Shown in pieces: positions 42,778-52,083 of a DNA stretch of 64,000 nt. Source of the DNA: Haliscomenobacter sp. (GTDB lineage Bacteria; Bacteroidota; Bacteroidia; Chitinophagales; Saprospiraceae). The stretch lies in the NCBI GenBank assembly GCA_016707205.1, contig JADJHZ010000001.1, positions 1 through 64,000 on the forward strand. Reading direction: 5' to 3'. The notes below the pieces were generated by a model, which was given only the letters and a program-made list of their open reading frames with translations, did not search any database and had not been told where the DNA came from. Position numbers and translations under genes: made by a program. The stretch's first letter is position 1. Every line of letters starts with the position of its first letter.

Positions 42778-45021
42778 TTAAATGGCGTGTTCCATTTTTT
42801 TTGCCATCGATTCCAAATAAACCTGTTCCCATTCCTGTACGATACCGAAATCTTCGTCGTCTATTACTACAGACTCGCCTTTCACTTCTCCGAGTCTGGT
42901 AAAAGGAACGTTATGCGTATTTAAATAGTTGACCAGCTCGTCTTCCTTTTGGGGGCTAACGGAGACCACTACCCGGCTTTGGCTCTCCCCAAACCAATAG
43001 GCATCTTTACGGAAGTTCTGGTCGCTTTCTACCTCAAAACCGAGCTTGCTCGCAATAGCGCTTTCCACCAGCGTAGCAAACAAGCCTCCTTCGGACACGT
43101 CATGGGCGGAAGCGATTAGCTTTTTACGGATGATCTGGCTCAGATTCTGTTGGATATGGAACTCCTCGTCCAGATCGAAATGTGGTACGGGAGAAAAAGG
43201 AATTTGGCAGACGTGGCGGAGGTACTCCGAACTACCCAAATCGTTATGCGGGGTTCCCAACATGTATATGTGGTGCCCTTTTTCTTTGAAATTCAGGGTA
43301 GTATGGAGAGAAGAATCCTCGAGGACGCCCACCATGCCGATAGTAGGCGTTGGGTAAATGGGTTCGGTCCGGTCCTGGTATACCGATTGGTTATAAAAAC
43401 TCACGTTGCCTCCAGTAACCGGGGTATCAAATTTGCGGCAGGCGTCTCCCATACCCCGGATGGCGTGCACAAATTGCCAGTACACCTCCGGGTTGTAGGG
43501 ATTGCCAAAGTTGAGGCAATTGGTAATCGCCACGGGGATTCCTCCCGAGCACACAATATTGCGCGCTGCTTCGGCAACGGCGATCATGGTTCCTACGTAG
43601 GAGTCGGCATACACATAACCAGAGTTGCAATCGGTAGTCAGGGCCAGCGCTTTGGCGCTGCCTTTTACACGCACGATGGCCGCATCCGAAGGGGCGTTGG
43701 TGCTCATGGTATTGGTGCGCACCATGGAATCGTATTGTTCATAAACCCAGCGGCGGGAGATCAGATTGGGGGAGGACCACAGTTTTTTCGCAGCATCCGG
43801 GAAGCTGGCAGGCGCCGGAACGGACGAAGGCTTGAATCTTTGAATTTTTTCCAGATACTTGGGTCGGGTATATTCGCGCGTATAAACAGGAGCGCCGCCT
43901 CCAAGAACCAGGGAATCGGCAGGGACTTCGGCAATCTTTTCCCCATGAAAGAAATACTCCAGCATGCCCCCTTCTGTAACTTCCCCGATCTGTTCGCATA
44001 CCAGATCCCATTTCTCAAAAACCGCCTGGAGCTCGGCTTCCCTTCCTTTTTCGCCAACGATGAGCATGCGTTCCTGGCTTTCCGACAACAGAATCTCCCA
44101 AGCTTGCATATGGGCTTGCCGGGTAGGGACTTTATCCAGATCAATGCGCATGCCTACTTGCCCTTTGGCGCTCATCTCAGAAGTGGAGCAAGTGATACCC
44201 GCCGCTCCCATGTCCTGCATCCCGACCACAGCGCCGGTTTGGATGGCTTCCAGGCTGGCTTCCAAGAGTAATTTTTCCTGAAACGGATCGCCTACTTGCA
44301 CAGCGGGAAGGTCTTCTGCAGAATCTTCGGTCAGATCAGCGGAGGCAAAAGTAGCTCCGTGGATGCCATCTTTGCCGGTGGCCGACCCGACGATAAAGAC
44401 CGGGTTTCCCACGCCGCTGGCGGTTGCGGAGATGGTTTCCCCCACCCGCACTATACCGACCGACATGGCATTGACCAGGATATTTTGGTTATAGCAATCG
44501 TTGAAATACACTTCTCCGCCTACGGTGGGTACTCCGAAGCAGTTGCCGTAGTCTCCGATGCCGCTCACTACCCCGCGCATCAGGTGCTTGGTATGGTCCA
44601 GATCGATATTTCCAAAACGCAGCGAGTTGAGGGAAGCAATAGGCCGGGCGCCCATGGTGAAGATGTCCCGGTGAATGCCGCCCACTCCGGTTGCGGCGCC
44701 CTGATAGGGCTCAATAGCAGAGGGGTGGTTGTGGGATTCGATCTTGAAGGCGCATGCCAAGCCTTCGCCGATGTCCACCAAACCGGCATTTTCTTCCCCT
44801 GCTCCAACCAGCAAGCGTTTGCCCTCCCGAGGTAGCGTTTTTAACCAGTGGATCGAATTCTTATAGGAGCAATGTTCCGACCACATCACCGAATACACGC
44901 TTAATTCGGTGAAATTTGGGGTACGGCCCAAGTAATCGGCGATCTTTTGGAATTCTTCTTCCGAAATGCCTAAAGAGCTGGCAGTCTGGAGATTGACTTC
45001 CGGTTCGGATTTTACTTGCAT
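42778..45021 (-). CDS. purL: phosphoribosylformylglycinamidine synthase, PurL subunit
   Basis: A 747-residue small-type PurL that makes FGAM from FGAR with ATP, working with PurS and PurQ. Motifs: MWSEHCSYKNSIHWLKTLP (39-57), KIESHNHPSAIEPYQGAATGVGGI, VGSATGKDGIHGATFAS, MQDMGAAGITCSTSEM, DCNSGYVYADSY and SAHDVSEGGLFATLVESA. Full length. purS and purQ are not visible here. A -7 box lies 19 bases upstream. Confidence 0.97.
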   Translation of the reverse strand: MQVKSEPEVNLQTASSLGISEEEFQKIADYLGRTPNFTELSVYSVMWSEHCSYKNSIHWLKTLPREGKRLLVGAGEENAGLVDIGEGLACAFKIESHNHPSAIEPYQGAATGVGGIHRDIFTMGARPIASLNSLRFGNIDLDHTKHLMRGVVSGIGDYGNCFGVPTVGGEVYFNDCYNQNILVNAMSVGIVRVGETISATASGVGNPVFIVGSATGKDGIHGATFASADLTEDSAEDLPAVQVGDPFQEKLLLEASLEAIQTGAVVGMQDMGAAGITCSTSEMSAKGQVGMRIDLDKVPTRQAHMQAWEILLSESQERMLIVGEKGREAELQAVFEKWDLVCEQIGEVTEGGMLEYFFHGEKIAEVPADSLVLGGGAPVYTREYTRPKYLEKIQRFKPSSVPAPASFPDAAKKLWSSPNLISRRWVYEQYDSMVRTNTMSTNAPSDAAIVRVKGSAKALALTTDCNSGYVYADSYVGTMIAVAEAARNIVCSGGIPVAITNCLNFGNPYNPEVYWQFVHAIRGMGDACRKFDTPVTGGNVSFYNQSVYQDRTEPIYPTPTIGMVGVLEDSSLHTTLNFKEKGHHIYMLGTPHNDLGSSEYLRHVCQIPFSPVPHFDLDEEFHIQQNLSQIIRKKLIASAHDVSEGGLFATLVESAIASKLGFEVESDQNFRKDAYWFGESQSRVVVSVSPQKEDELVNYLNTHNVPFTRLGEVKGESVVIDDEDFGIVQEWEQVYLESMAKKMEHAI

Positions 45022-45040
45022 GGATGACTATTTAAAGCTG

Positions 45041-45048
45041 CAAATATA
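45041..45048 (-). promoter_or_regulatory. -7 box for purL
   Basis: The minus strand reads TATATTTG (exact TAnnTTTG), 19 bases before the purL start codon. Confidence 0.5.
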
Positions 45049-45131
45049 CAATCCGCGCCCAACATTTTCCTGCTGCATTTATATCGTTACCGGCAGGTTT
45101 TGCGCATTTATGCCCAAAATCCCTAACCGGA

Positions 45132-45764
45132 TTACCGGATCAGGTCGTTTACTGAAAAAAACAATACCAGATAGATCCAAAGTCCGTCCAGGAAATGCCA
45201 ATAGATTCGGAGAAGCCGCAGCCTCAGTGCTTTCTCCGGATCCGAGAAGAAAACCAGCGCGCTTACCGGCTCCTTCGTCTGTTTGCGGGCACGGGAATAA
45301 AATGAGAGCAAAAACGGCAGACCGCCCACGACGTGCAGAAAATGCAAGCCGGAGATTAAATATAAATAGCTGGCGGCGTTCCCCGAATTGATCCAGAGGT
45401 TTTGCTGGAGTAAGCTTCTCCAACCAATGAACTGGGCCAGGAGGAAGAGCAGGGAAAGGCCCATCGCGAGCAGCAGCGCTTTTTGAAAATCTGCGGTCCG
45501 ATCCTGGTTGTAGCATCTTTTTGCCCATTCCATGCTCCAACTCCCTCCGGCCAGGATCAAGGTGTTAAACAGAAAAAGCATCGGAATGCGAACCGGGGGA
45601 AGGCCACTTTGAACCCGATTATAAACAAAAGCTGCACTCAGGCTGAGAAAAATAGCGCTTAATCCCAACAATAACAATACGAGGAATACATTGCTCGGAT
45701 GGAACGCAAAGTTGTCGTATTCGCTGAACGGATTATCTTTATTGGGGCGGTTTGGTTTCTCCAT
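45132..45764 (-). CDS. heme-copper oxidase subunit III family protein
   Basis: A 210-residue membrane protein with five hydrophobic helices. Family features are the paired GWRSLLQQ segment, the SGLHFLHVVGGLPFLL motif and the final RIYWHFLDGLWIYLVLFF helix (HFxDxxW). It belongs to cytochrome c oxidase subunit III-like proteins, which stabilise subunit I. It is shorter than E. coli CyoC-like members in its N-terminus but has the expected core. Subunits I and II are not in this window. The start overlaps the end of the small DUF2256 gene by 26 bases. Confidence 0.88.
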   Translation of the reverse strand: MEKPNRPNKDNPFSEYDNFAFHPSNVFLVLLLLGLSAIFLSLSAAFVYNRVQSGLPPVRIPMLFLFNTLILAGGSWSMEWAKRCYNQDRTADFQKALLLAMGLSLLFLLAQFIGWRSLLQQNLWINSGNAASYLYLISGLHFLHVVGGLPFLLSFYSRARKQTKEPVSALVFFSDPEKALRLRLLRIYWHFLDGLWIYLVLFFSVNDLIR

Positions 45765-45924
45765 GGCGAAATTGGTTTTTTGCCTTCTTTAAAGCCCGGC
45801 ATCTGTCGGAACAGTAGACAACCGAGTCCCACTGCTTTTCCCATTTTTTGCGCCAGAAGAAGGGCCGGCTGCAAACCGGGCAGATTTTCGAAGGTAAAGT
45901 AGATTTTTTGCCGGGTGGTGACAA
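45739..45924 (-). CDS. DUF2256 domain-containing small zinc-binding protein
   Basis: A 61-residue protein. It carries the DUF2256 pattern: LPSKICPVCSRPFFWRKKW, followed by YCSDRCR, i.e. CxxC plus CxxxC, as in a treble-clef zinc binder. The family is very small, with conserved Trp and Lys, and its function is not known; members are often next to photolyase or cryptochrome genes, which is not the case here. The 3' end overlaps the start of the oxidase subunit III gene, suggesting translational coupling. Confidence 0.85.
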   Translation of the reverse strand: MSPPGKKSTLPSKICPVCSRPFFWRKKWEKQWDSVVYCSDRCRALKKAKNQFRHGETKPPQ

Positions 45925-46136
45925 GGTCTGGCGAAAATTTGAGAAGGTTCTTCGTAAGGTTGAAAATCATTTGGCTTACTCCGCAAGTCAACAACTTTAG
46001 CTAAGATTGGTTTTTATTTTGCCGGAAGAAATGAAGACCGGCGGTCTTACCTGCCGGCAGGCGCCCAATAGAGAGCGATATGCAGAAAAAAACGCAAACC
46101 CTATGTATTTTAGAGGAGTAGATCACAAAAAACGAA

Positions 46137-46994
46137 TTGATGAAACGCTGTCCTCGTTGTAATACCGGATTGCCCATCGAAGCCCGTTTTTGCTGGCAAT
46201 GCGGAGCGGTACAGGAAGAGCAGGCTCCTCACCGGAAAAACGCCTCCTATCGGGTCGATCTTACCGGAAACCTGGAAGCTCAGTTAAATGAACAGTTCTT
46301 CCAGGCCTTGCGGGAGCGGATTGAGAAAGAACACGATTCCCGGCTCTTTCCCGAATTTTCCGAACGCCTGTATACGTCGGGCTTTCGGGACGCGCTTTCC
46401 CGGCGGACTTCCCAGTTGGCTGAACTGATTGTCGAAATGTCAGACTCCGGCGAAGCCAACCCCAGAGAGGTAAATGCCCTGATCGCCGACTTGTTCGAAG
46501 ATCTTCTCGATCTGTTTATCATCCAGCACGCTCAGGATCTGGCGGGCGTTAAGTTCCCTCAGGAAATCTTGAAATATCAATACGCTGCCAGGGATTCCGT
46601 CCCCATGCAGAAAATGATTTTGGACTTCCTTCAGCTTGGTCAGGAAGGAGAAGAATTTTATACCGATTTCTTGCTCATGCCTTTGGATAAGCTGAAGCAG
46701 GCAGGGAAAAGCTTCTTGTTTCCCGCTAAGGACGAAAAAATCCTGCTCATTGCCGACCAGAGCGTTTTGGGCGGCTGCAAGGAAGGCTTCGCCTTTACCA
46801 ACCGCGCTTTGTACTGGAAAGCTCCTCTGCAAAAAGCCCGGTACGTCCCGTTTACCCAGATCCTTGATTTTCGAAGGGAAGGGGACTGGATCACTATCAA
46901 TTCTTATTTTTTCAATCTTTCTCCCGCAGCCAACCCGCGTATGTTGAGGCTGTTAAGCCGTTTGCAACGGCTATTCTCCGGAAGTCCCGGCTGA
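46137..46994 (+). CDS. zinc-ribbon domain hypothetical protein
   Basis: A 285-residue cytoplasmic protein. An N-terminal zinc ribbon of the CxxC...CxxC type (KRCPRCNTGLPIEARFCWQCGA, seen in two pieces CPRC and CWQC at 3-22) is followed by a helical region (about 45-140, LNEQFFQALRERIEKEHDSR) and a C-terminal part with beta strands ending in ITINSYFFNLSPAANPRML, where a PH-like bPH fold is possible (DEKILLIADQSVL, FAFTNRALYWKA, FTQILDF). No catalytic motif. The function is unknown. The 212-base spacer before it has only weak inverted repeats. Confidence 0.75.
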   Translation: MMKRCPRCNTGLPIEARFCWQCGAVQEEQAPHRKNASYRVDLTGNLEAQLNEQFFQALRERIEKEHDSRLFPEFSERLYTSGFRDALSRRTSQLAELIVEMSDSGEANPREVNALIADLFEDLLDLFIIQHAQDLAGVKFPQEILKYQYAARDSVPMQKMILDFLQLGQEGEEFYTDFLLMPLDKLKQAGKSFLFPAKDEKILLIADQSVLGGCKEGFAFTNRALYWKAPLQKARYVPFTQILDFRREGDWITINSYFFNLSPAANPRMLRLLSRLQRLFSGSPG

Positions 46995-47004
46995 AAAACT
47001 GACG

Positions 47005-47036
47005 TTTGGCATGGTATTTGTTTTTAATATGTATGT
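47005..47036 (+). promoter_or_regulatory. possible -33/-7 promoter of the FG-GAP gene
   Basis: TTTG at 47005-47008 and TATGTATG at 47029-47036 (one mismatch to TAnnTTTG), separated by 20 bases, the spacing expected for the main sigma factor in Bacteroidota. It is 57 bases before the ATG at 47093, which supports that start rather than the open frame from 47006. Confidence 0.4.
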
Positions 47037-47092
47037 TCCTCATAAAGAGCTTAGGGAAACGCAGTTTCAGCAGGACGAAAATATTTAATTCC

Positions 47093-49330
47093 ATGAACTA
47101 CCGCTTATTGATCGTTTTAATTCCTATATGGATTCCCCTGGCTTCCTTTGCTCAAGAACTCCGCCCGATGGTTGTTCCCGTGGTTAAGTCGGGGAGGATG
47201 CTGTCCAATCCCTGGGTGGGAGGGTTCAATACCCCACAGTTAGCCGCCGTCGACCTCAATCGAGATGGTTTAGACGACTTGTACGTATTTGACCGGGAGG
47301 GAAATGTACAATCGGCATTTTTGACCGTTTCCAAAAATGGGAAAAAACAATACGAATTCAACCCAGGGTATACCGCCAAATTTCCCGAATTGGAAAATTG
47401 GGTCCTTCCAAGAGATTACAACGGAGACAATATTCCGGACCTTTTTGCTTATTCCGATATTTTGGGCATTGATGGCATTTCTGTTTATTCAGGGGAATAC
47501 AAAGGAGATACCCTGGCCTTCAAGCGGTTTCCGTTCAGGGGGCCTTTTGGCCTTGCTCCCTTTCCCCTTAATGGAAGCGTATTGACTCCCATCTACGTCA
47601 GCAAAGTGGATTTGCCCGCTGTGGACGATATCGATTGCGACGGGGATATCGATTTGCTGACCTTCAACCTGGCCGGTGGATATGCGGAGCTTTTTCAGAA
47701 CCAATCGGTGGAAAGGGGCTATGGGCTGGATAGCCTGGTTTTTACCTTGCAAAACAATTGTTGGGGTGGATTTTATGAAAGTGGGCTGACGGAAAAAGTG
47801 GATCTCGCTCCAGCGCCAGGCGCTTGTTTCCGTTCGGGGTTTGACGATCTGGTGGTCAATTACCGCCATGCGGGCTCTACCTCCCTGACGCTGGATATGG
47901 ATGGCGATGGCGATAAAGAGCTGATCCTTGGGGATGTATCCTATAACAACCTCAACTATTTGCGCAATGGGGGATCTTGTAAGGTGGCCTGGATGGACCA
48001 GCAGGATAACCAGTTTCCTTCTTCCGACACACCAGTCGACTTGCCGCTTTTTCCGGCTGCTTTTTCGCTTGACCTCGATTTTGACGGCGCCAAGGACCTT
48101 GCCGTGTCCCCCAGTTCCCGGTTCGGTTCTGAAAACTATCATGCGATCTGGTTTTACAAGAATATCGGAACGGCAAGCAAGCCTGCCTTCCGCTTGCAGC
48201 AAAAGGATTTTCTGATCGATCAGATGATCGACCTTGGCACGGGGGCAAACCCCACATTGGCCGACGTTAACGGGGATGGGCTCTTCGACCTGGTCGTTGG
48301 AAATCAATCCCTCTTTTCGGATGGCGCCGACCGCAATTCCAGTCTGGCCTTGTACCTCAATGTGGGTTCTGCGACCGAACCGGTGTTTGAATGGACAAGC
48401 TCAGATTGGCTTAATTTCAGCGCGTTGGAGGGAAATTCTTTCGGGTTTTGCCCTTCCTTTGGCGATCTCGATCAGGATGGAGACCTCGACCTCGTTGTCG
48501 GGGAGGAAGCTGGCCGGCTTCTGTTTGCTGAAAATGTGGGAGGAGCAGGAAAGGCGATGCAGTTTGGCCCGGTAGTTATCGGGTATCAGAATATCGATGT
48601 GGGATTAGCCAGCGTGCCGCAGGTAGTTGATCTGGACGGGGACGGGCTGCCGGACCTGGTGATCGGCGAGCGTTCAGGCAATGTCAATTTTTATAGGAAT
48701 ATCGGCTCCAAGGGGAATCCGGCGTTTGAAACCATTCCTTCCAACGCTTTTTTAGGGGCTATCGATACCAGGGCGATTGGCTACGTTTCCGGATATAGTG
48801 CCCCGGCCGTGTTTCGGGATGGGGACCAAACTCAGTTTCTTTGCGGAACGGAAGACCTGGGGCTCCAGCTGTATCGCGTCTCCGGCCCGGACCTTGCCAA
48901 ACCTTTCGTCAAAACGTCTTTTTCGCTTCCCCGGAAGGAAATTGGATTTAATAGCCGCCCGGCTCTTGCCGATTTAAATTCAGATGGGTTTTTGGACCTG
49001 GTGGTTGGAAATAATCGGGGAGGACTTCAATTGTATCAGACGCCATGGAAATCGTCCCCGGCTACGGCTATTACCGAGCAGAATCGTTTAGGGGAATTGG
49101 GATTGTTTCCAAACCCTGCCAGATCGGAATTCCGGATTCAGTTTCCCGAAGCGTCGGAGGAATCGCTCCAGGAAGCGGCCCTCTTTGATATACAAGGACG
49201 GCAAGTCCGGTTTTTCGGCTCCGTGGTCCAAGGGCAGGTGCTTTCTTTGCAAGGAATAGCGCCAGGGTATTACGTATTCAGAGCGATCGGGGGCAATAAC
49301 GCGTTCATCTCCCGGTTAGTAGTGGAATAA
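47093..49330 (+). CDS. FG-GAP/VCBS repeat protein with type IX C-terminal sorting domain
   Basis: About 745 residues from the ATG at 47093 (MNYRLLIVLIPIWIPLASFAQ, a signal peptide). It contains a series of integrin-like FG-GAP repeats with calcium-binding DxDxDG loops (AAVDLNRDGLDDLYVFD, LTLDMDGDGDKELILGD, FDLDFDGAKDLAVS-like, LADVNGDGLFDLVVGN, GDLDQDGDLDLVVGEE, VDLDGDGLPDLVIGER, ADLNSDGFLDLVVGN), so a seven-bladed propeller. The end has the sorting domain (LGLFPNPARSEFRI ... YYVFRAIG). It would be secreted through the type IX system. Function not known; such proteins bind partners or surfaces. It meets the yggS gene tail to tail. Confidence 0.9.
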   Translation: MNYRLLIVLIPIWIPLASFAQELRPMVVPVVKSGRMLSNPWVGGFNTPQLAAVDLNRDGLDDLYVFDREGNVQSAFLTVSKNGKKQYEFNPGYTAKFPELENWVLPRDYNGDNIPDLFAYSDILGIDGISVYSGEYKGDTLAFKRFPFRGPFGLAPFPLNGSVLTPIYVSKVDLPAVDDIDCDGDIDLLTFNLAGGYAELFQNQSVERGYGLDSLVFTLQNNCWGGFYESGLTEKVDLAPAPGACFRSGFDDLVVNYRHAGSTSLTLDMDGDGDKELILGDVSYNNLNYLRNGGSCKVAWMDQQDNQFPSSDTPVDLPLFPAAFSLDLDFDGAKDLAVSPSSRFGSENYHAIWFYKNIGTASKPAFRLQQKDFLIDQMIDLGTGANPTLADVNGDGLFDLVVGNQSLFSDGADRNSSLALYLNVGSATEPVFEWTSSDWLNFSALEGNSFGFCPSFGDLDQDGDLDLVVGEEAGRLLFAENVGGAGKAMQFGPVVIGYQNIDVGLASVPQVVDLDGDGLPDLVIGERSGNVNFYRNIGSKGNPAFETIPSNAFLGAIDTRAIGYVSGYSAPAVFRDGDQTQFLCGTEDLGLQLYRVSGPDLAKPFVKTSFSLPRKEIGFNSRPALADLNSDGFLDLVVGNNRGGLQLYQTPWKSSPATAITEQNRLGELGLFPNPARSEFRIQFPEASEESLQEAALFDIQGRQVRFFGSVVQGQVLSLQGIAPGYYVFRAIGGNNAFISRLVVE

Positions 49331-49331
49331 C

Positions 49332-49985
49332 TCAGGACCTGGGCCCAAAAAGGAGGGTTCCGATACGCGCCATCGTGCTGCCTTCCTTGAGGGCGATCGC
49401 ATAGTCGGAGGACATTCCCATGGAAATTTCCTTAAACCCGGGATCTTCGGCAAAATAATGGGCTTTCAGAAATAGGAACATTTCCCGGAGCCGGTGAAAT
49501 TCTCTCCCTACTTGCACTTCATCGTCCGTAAACGTAGCCATTCCCATGACACCGGCTATCCGGACGTGCTTAAGCCCGCGAAAGGTTTCGGAGCTTAAAA
49601 GGGCTTCCGCTTCCTGAAGCGACAAGCCGAACTTCGTTTCTTCTTCCGCGATATGGAATTGAAGCAGGCACGGAATAATCCGTCCGCATTTGGCCGCTTG
49701 TTTGTCTATTTCGAGGAGGAGTTTCCAACTGTCTACCGATTGGATCATGGCCGCGAAGGGGGCGATGTACTTCACCTTGTTGGTTTGGAGATGGCCGATA
49801 AGGTGCCATTGGATATCTGAAGGCAATACTTCCTGCTTGGATACGAGTTCCTGCACTTTGTTTTCCCCAAAAACCCGCTGTCCTTTGCGGTAAAGCTCTA
49901 GAATCTGGTCCGGCGATTTGGTTTTGGAAACGGCGACCAGTTGAACTCCGGCCTCTTTTAATTCACCCGCAATTTTTTCGAACAT
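49332..49985 (-). CDS. yggS: YggS family PLP homeostasis protein
   Basis: A 217-residue single-domain PLP-binding TIM barrel. The PLP lysine is K21 in LVAVSKTKS. Other family motifs: FGENKVQEL, WHLIGHLQTNKVKYI, MGMATFTDDE and the C-terminal SMGMSSDYAIALKEGSTMARIGTLLFG. It regulates free PLP and amino-acid balance rather than acting as a racemase. Length is near the family norm (about 220-230). It follows the deoxynucleoside kinase gene after 26 bases on the same strand. Confidence 0.95.
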   Translation of the reverse strand: MFEKIAGELKEAGVQLVAVSKTKSPDQILELYRKGQRVFGENKVQELVSKQEVLPSDIQWHLIGHLQTNKVKYIAPFAAMIQSVDSWKLLLEIDKQAAKCGRIIPCLLQFHIAEEETKFGLSLQEAEALLSSETFRGLKHVRIAGVMGMATFTDDEVQVGREFHRLREMFLFLKAHYFAEDPGFKEISMGMSSDYAIALKEGSTMARIGTLLFGPRS

Positions 49986-50011
49986 ACTCCAACGTCTTTT
50001 TCGGCGCCAGC

Positions 50012-50659
50012 CTAAAATAATCCGTTCAGTTCGGCGTCGACCAGGTTGACGATCTTTCCCAGGTCTTCTGCGTTATTGGCAAAATCCACTTCATCAGAAT
50101 TGATAATCAGTAGGTTGCCTTCCGTGTAAGAAGAAATCCAGTTTTCATAGCGGTCATTGAGCCGCCGGAGGTAATCCAGGCTGATACTGCCCTCGTAATC
50201 GCGGCCCCTGACCTGAATATGATCGACCAGGGTTGGGATGCCTGCTTTGAGGTAGATGAGCAAATCCGGGGGTTGAATCTGGGAAGACATCGTATGGAAC
50301 AAGTCGAGGTAGTTGTGGTAATCCCTGGTAGGCATCAGCCCCATGTCGTGAAGGTTGGGAGCGAAGATGTACGCATCCTCGTAGATGGTCCGGTCCTGGA
50401 TGACGGTTTTATCTTCCCTAAGGATTTTGAGGATCTGCCGGTATCGGCTGTTCAAAAAGTAGATCTGGAGGTTAAACGACCACCGCCGCATATCGTTGTA
50501 GAAGTCAATCAGGTAGGGATTGTCGTCAGCAGATTCATAGTGAACCTCCCAACTGAAGGTTTTGCCAAGCTGGGTACAGAGGGTGGTTTTTCCCGCGCCG
50601 ATGTTTCCGGCGATAGCTACGTACTTGACCTTGCGGGGCGGATTGGATGGTTGTTCCAT
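50012..50659 (-). CDS. deoxynucleoside kinase
   Basis: About 215 residues from ATG 50659. P-loop AIAGNIGAGKTTL (15-27), the substrate-binding ADDNPYLIDFYNDMRRW, the ERS-like motif VIQDRTIYEDAYIF (with the catalytic Glu and Arg) and the lid region VRGRDYEGSISLDYL. It phosphorylates deoxynucleosides for dNTP salvage; relatives in Bacillus (Dgk/Dck) act on dG, dA and dC. A start 11 codons further upstream (50692) is possible but lacks support. Confidence 0.92.
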   Translation of the reverse strand: MEQPSNPPRKVKYVAIAGNIGAGKTTLCTQLGKTFSWEVHYESADDNPYLIDFYNDMRRWSFNLQIYFLNSRYRQILKILREDKTVIQDRTIYEDAYIFAPNLHDMGLMPTRDYHNYLDLFHTMSSQIQPPDLLIYLKAGIPTLVDHIQVRGRDYEGSISLDYLRRLNDRYENWISSYTEGNLLIINSDEVDFANNAEDLGKIVNLVDAELNGLF

Positions 50660-50968
50660 GTGTGTTGTCTTGCCAAATCGTTTCTCCAACAAATAAACAA
50701 AGAAACATCAATATCCGAAAACCTGCGGGCGCCCGGGATGAAATTTCTCTTCGGTAACGCCATTCCTTTATCCTATATTCGCCCTAAATTGAGCCGTCGG
50801 AACGGGTTCGGGCTATGGACGCTGCTGGCCAGACAGGTCGAAACCTTCGCCAGCCTGCGTAATTACGGACTGGATTGCTTTGGGAGTTTTCCAAAATATT
50901 CCGCGACGCGTATAGTTACTTTTATGCCTTTGGCCGATGTTTTAGGAACTATCTTCGAATAAATTGCT
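50660..50968. other. 309-base divergent spacer
   Basis: This spacer between the kinase gene (minus) and gatC (plus) has no gene that I can support. A plus-strand frame runs through it and far into the kinase gene but is antisense there and shows no protein-like pattern. The only site seen is a promoter candidate at 50929-50957. Confidence 0.5.
50929..50957 (+). promoter_or_regulatory. possible promoter of gatC
   Basis: TTTG (50929-50932), 17-base spacer, TATCTTCG (50950-50957, one mismatch to TAnnTTTG). The gatC start is 11 bases further on, so the leader would be very short. The spacer is slightly shorter than the usual 19-20 bases. Confidence 0.4.
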
Positions 50969-51265
50969 ATGACCATAGACGAAACGCTAATTTACAGGCT
51001 GGAACATTTAACCCGGTTGGAGCTCCGGCCGGAAGAACGCGAAGCATTAAAGATCGACTTGAATAAAATCCTTCAAATGGTCGAAACCCTCGAAGGATTG
51101 GACTTAACGGGCATAGAGCCCTTGGTTTATGTGTCTGGCTCAGGCGCCGCGCTCCGCGAGGACGAGGTTTGGGGCCAGGTGGCAGTCAGCCAGGCGCTGG
51201 AAAATGCTCCGGATCAGGATGGAACCTATTTTTTGGCCCCCAAAGTTATTGACTTAAAAAAATAA
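50969..51265 (+). CDS. gatC: Asp-tRNA(Asn)/Glu-tRNA(Gln) amidotransferase subunit C
   Basis: A 98-residue protein with the GatC pattern: YRLEHLTRLELRPEEREAL, then the helical DLNKILQMVETLEGLDLTGIEPL stretch (in two pieces), and LREDEV. It stabilises the GatA/GatB pair that amidates mischarged Glu-tRNA(Gln). gatA and gatB are not here, which is normal for Bacteroidota. The ABC ATPase gene follows after 4 bases, so they are cotranscribed. Confidence 0.93.
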   Translation: MTIDETLIYRLEHLTRLELRPEEREALKIDLNKILQMVETLEGLDLTGIEPLVYVSGSGAALREDEVWGQVAVSQALENAPDQDGTYFLAPKVIDLKK

Positions 51266-51269
51266 TCCC

Positions 51270-51998
51270 ATGACGGGAAACCACATTATCGAGATCAAAA
51301 ACCTCCGCAAGATTTATATCATGGGGGACACCCAGGTGAATGCGCTTCAATCCGTCACCTTGGACATTGAAAAAAACGAATATCTCGCCCTGATGGGCCC
51401 TTCCGGTTCCGGTAAGTCTACCTTGATGAACCTTATCGGATGCCTGGATAGCCCTTCCAGCGGTGACTATTTCCTGAACGGCAAACTCGTGAGTTCGATG
51501 CCGGACAACGAGTTGGCGCAAGTGCGGAATAAGGAGATTGGATTTGTTTTCCAGACGTTTAATCTGCTTCCCAGGCTTTCTGCCCTGGAGAATGTCGCTC
51601 TTCCCCTGGTCTATGCCGGGTGGACCAGAGCCAAACGCCTGGAGCGCGCAGAGGAGATTCTGGCCGCCGTCAAACTGGCCGACCGGATGCATCACAAGCC
51701 CAACGAACTATCCGGGGGCCAGCGCCAGCGCGTCGCCGTGGCCAGGGCTTTGGTCAATCGGCCGTCGATTATCCTGGCGGATGAACCAACGGGTAACCTG
51801 GATTCCAAAACCTCCCATGAAATTATGGAGCTGTTTGAGGAAATCCACCAAGCGGGGAATACGATCATCCTGGTGACGCACGAAGCGGACATCGCCGCCC
51901 ATGCCCACCGGATCGTCAAGCTTCTGGACGGCCTTGTGGAGGCCGACTACCGCAATGAACAAATCGTCACGAGAGCCATCCGCCCGGCGGCACTTTAA
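51270..51998 (+). CDS. ABC transporter ATP-binding protein (LolD/MacB type)
   Basis: A 242-residue ATPase: Walker A GPSGSGKST (about 46-54), Q-loop FVFQTFNLLPRL, signature LSGGQRQRVAVARAL, Walker B IILADEPTGNLDS, H-loop VTHEAD. The LALMGPSGSGKSTLMNLIG and PTGNLDS wording is typical of the LolD/MacB group that drives FtsX-like permeases in lipoprotein release or efflux. No permease gene is adjacent. A short extra tail (EQIVTRAIRPAAL) follows the fold. Confidence 0.94.
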   Translation: MTGNHIIEIKNLRKIYIMGDTQVNALQSVTLDIEKNEYLALMGPSGSGKSTLMNLIGCLDSPSSGDYFLNGKLVSSMPDNELAQVRNKEIGFVFQTFNLLPRLSALENVALPLVYAGWTRAKRLERAEEILAAVKLADRMHHKPNELSGGQRQRVAVARALVNRPSIILADEPTGNLDSKTSHEIMELFEEIHQAGNTIILVTHEADIAAHAHRIVKLLDGLVEADYRNEQIVTRAIRPAAL

Positions 51999-52083
51999 TC
52001 CGGAAAACAGAAATTTTGGGGCGGTTGAACTGTTGGCCGGGTTTGGGGTTTAACATTTTTCAAACTTCCGTCAACGCTTTTCT

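Noticed and set aside
43150..44271. 373-codon plus-strand open frame within purL
   Set aside because: Antisense to a fully conserved PurL; the translated sequence has no recognisable motif.
50219..50962. 247-codon plus-strand frame spanning the kinase gene and the spacer before gatC
   Set aside because: Most of it is antisense to the deoxynucleoside kinase; the spacer part has no family-like sequence.
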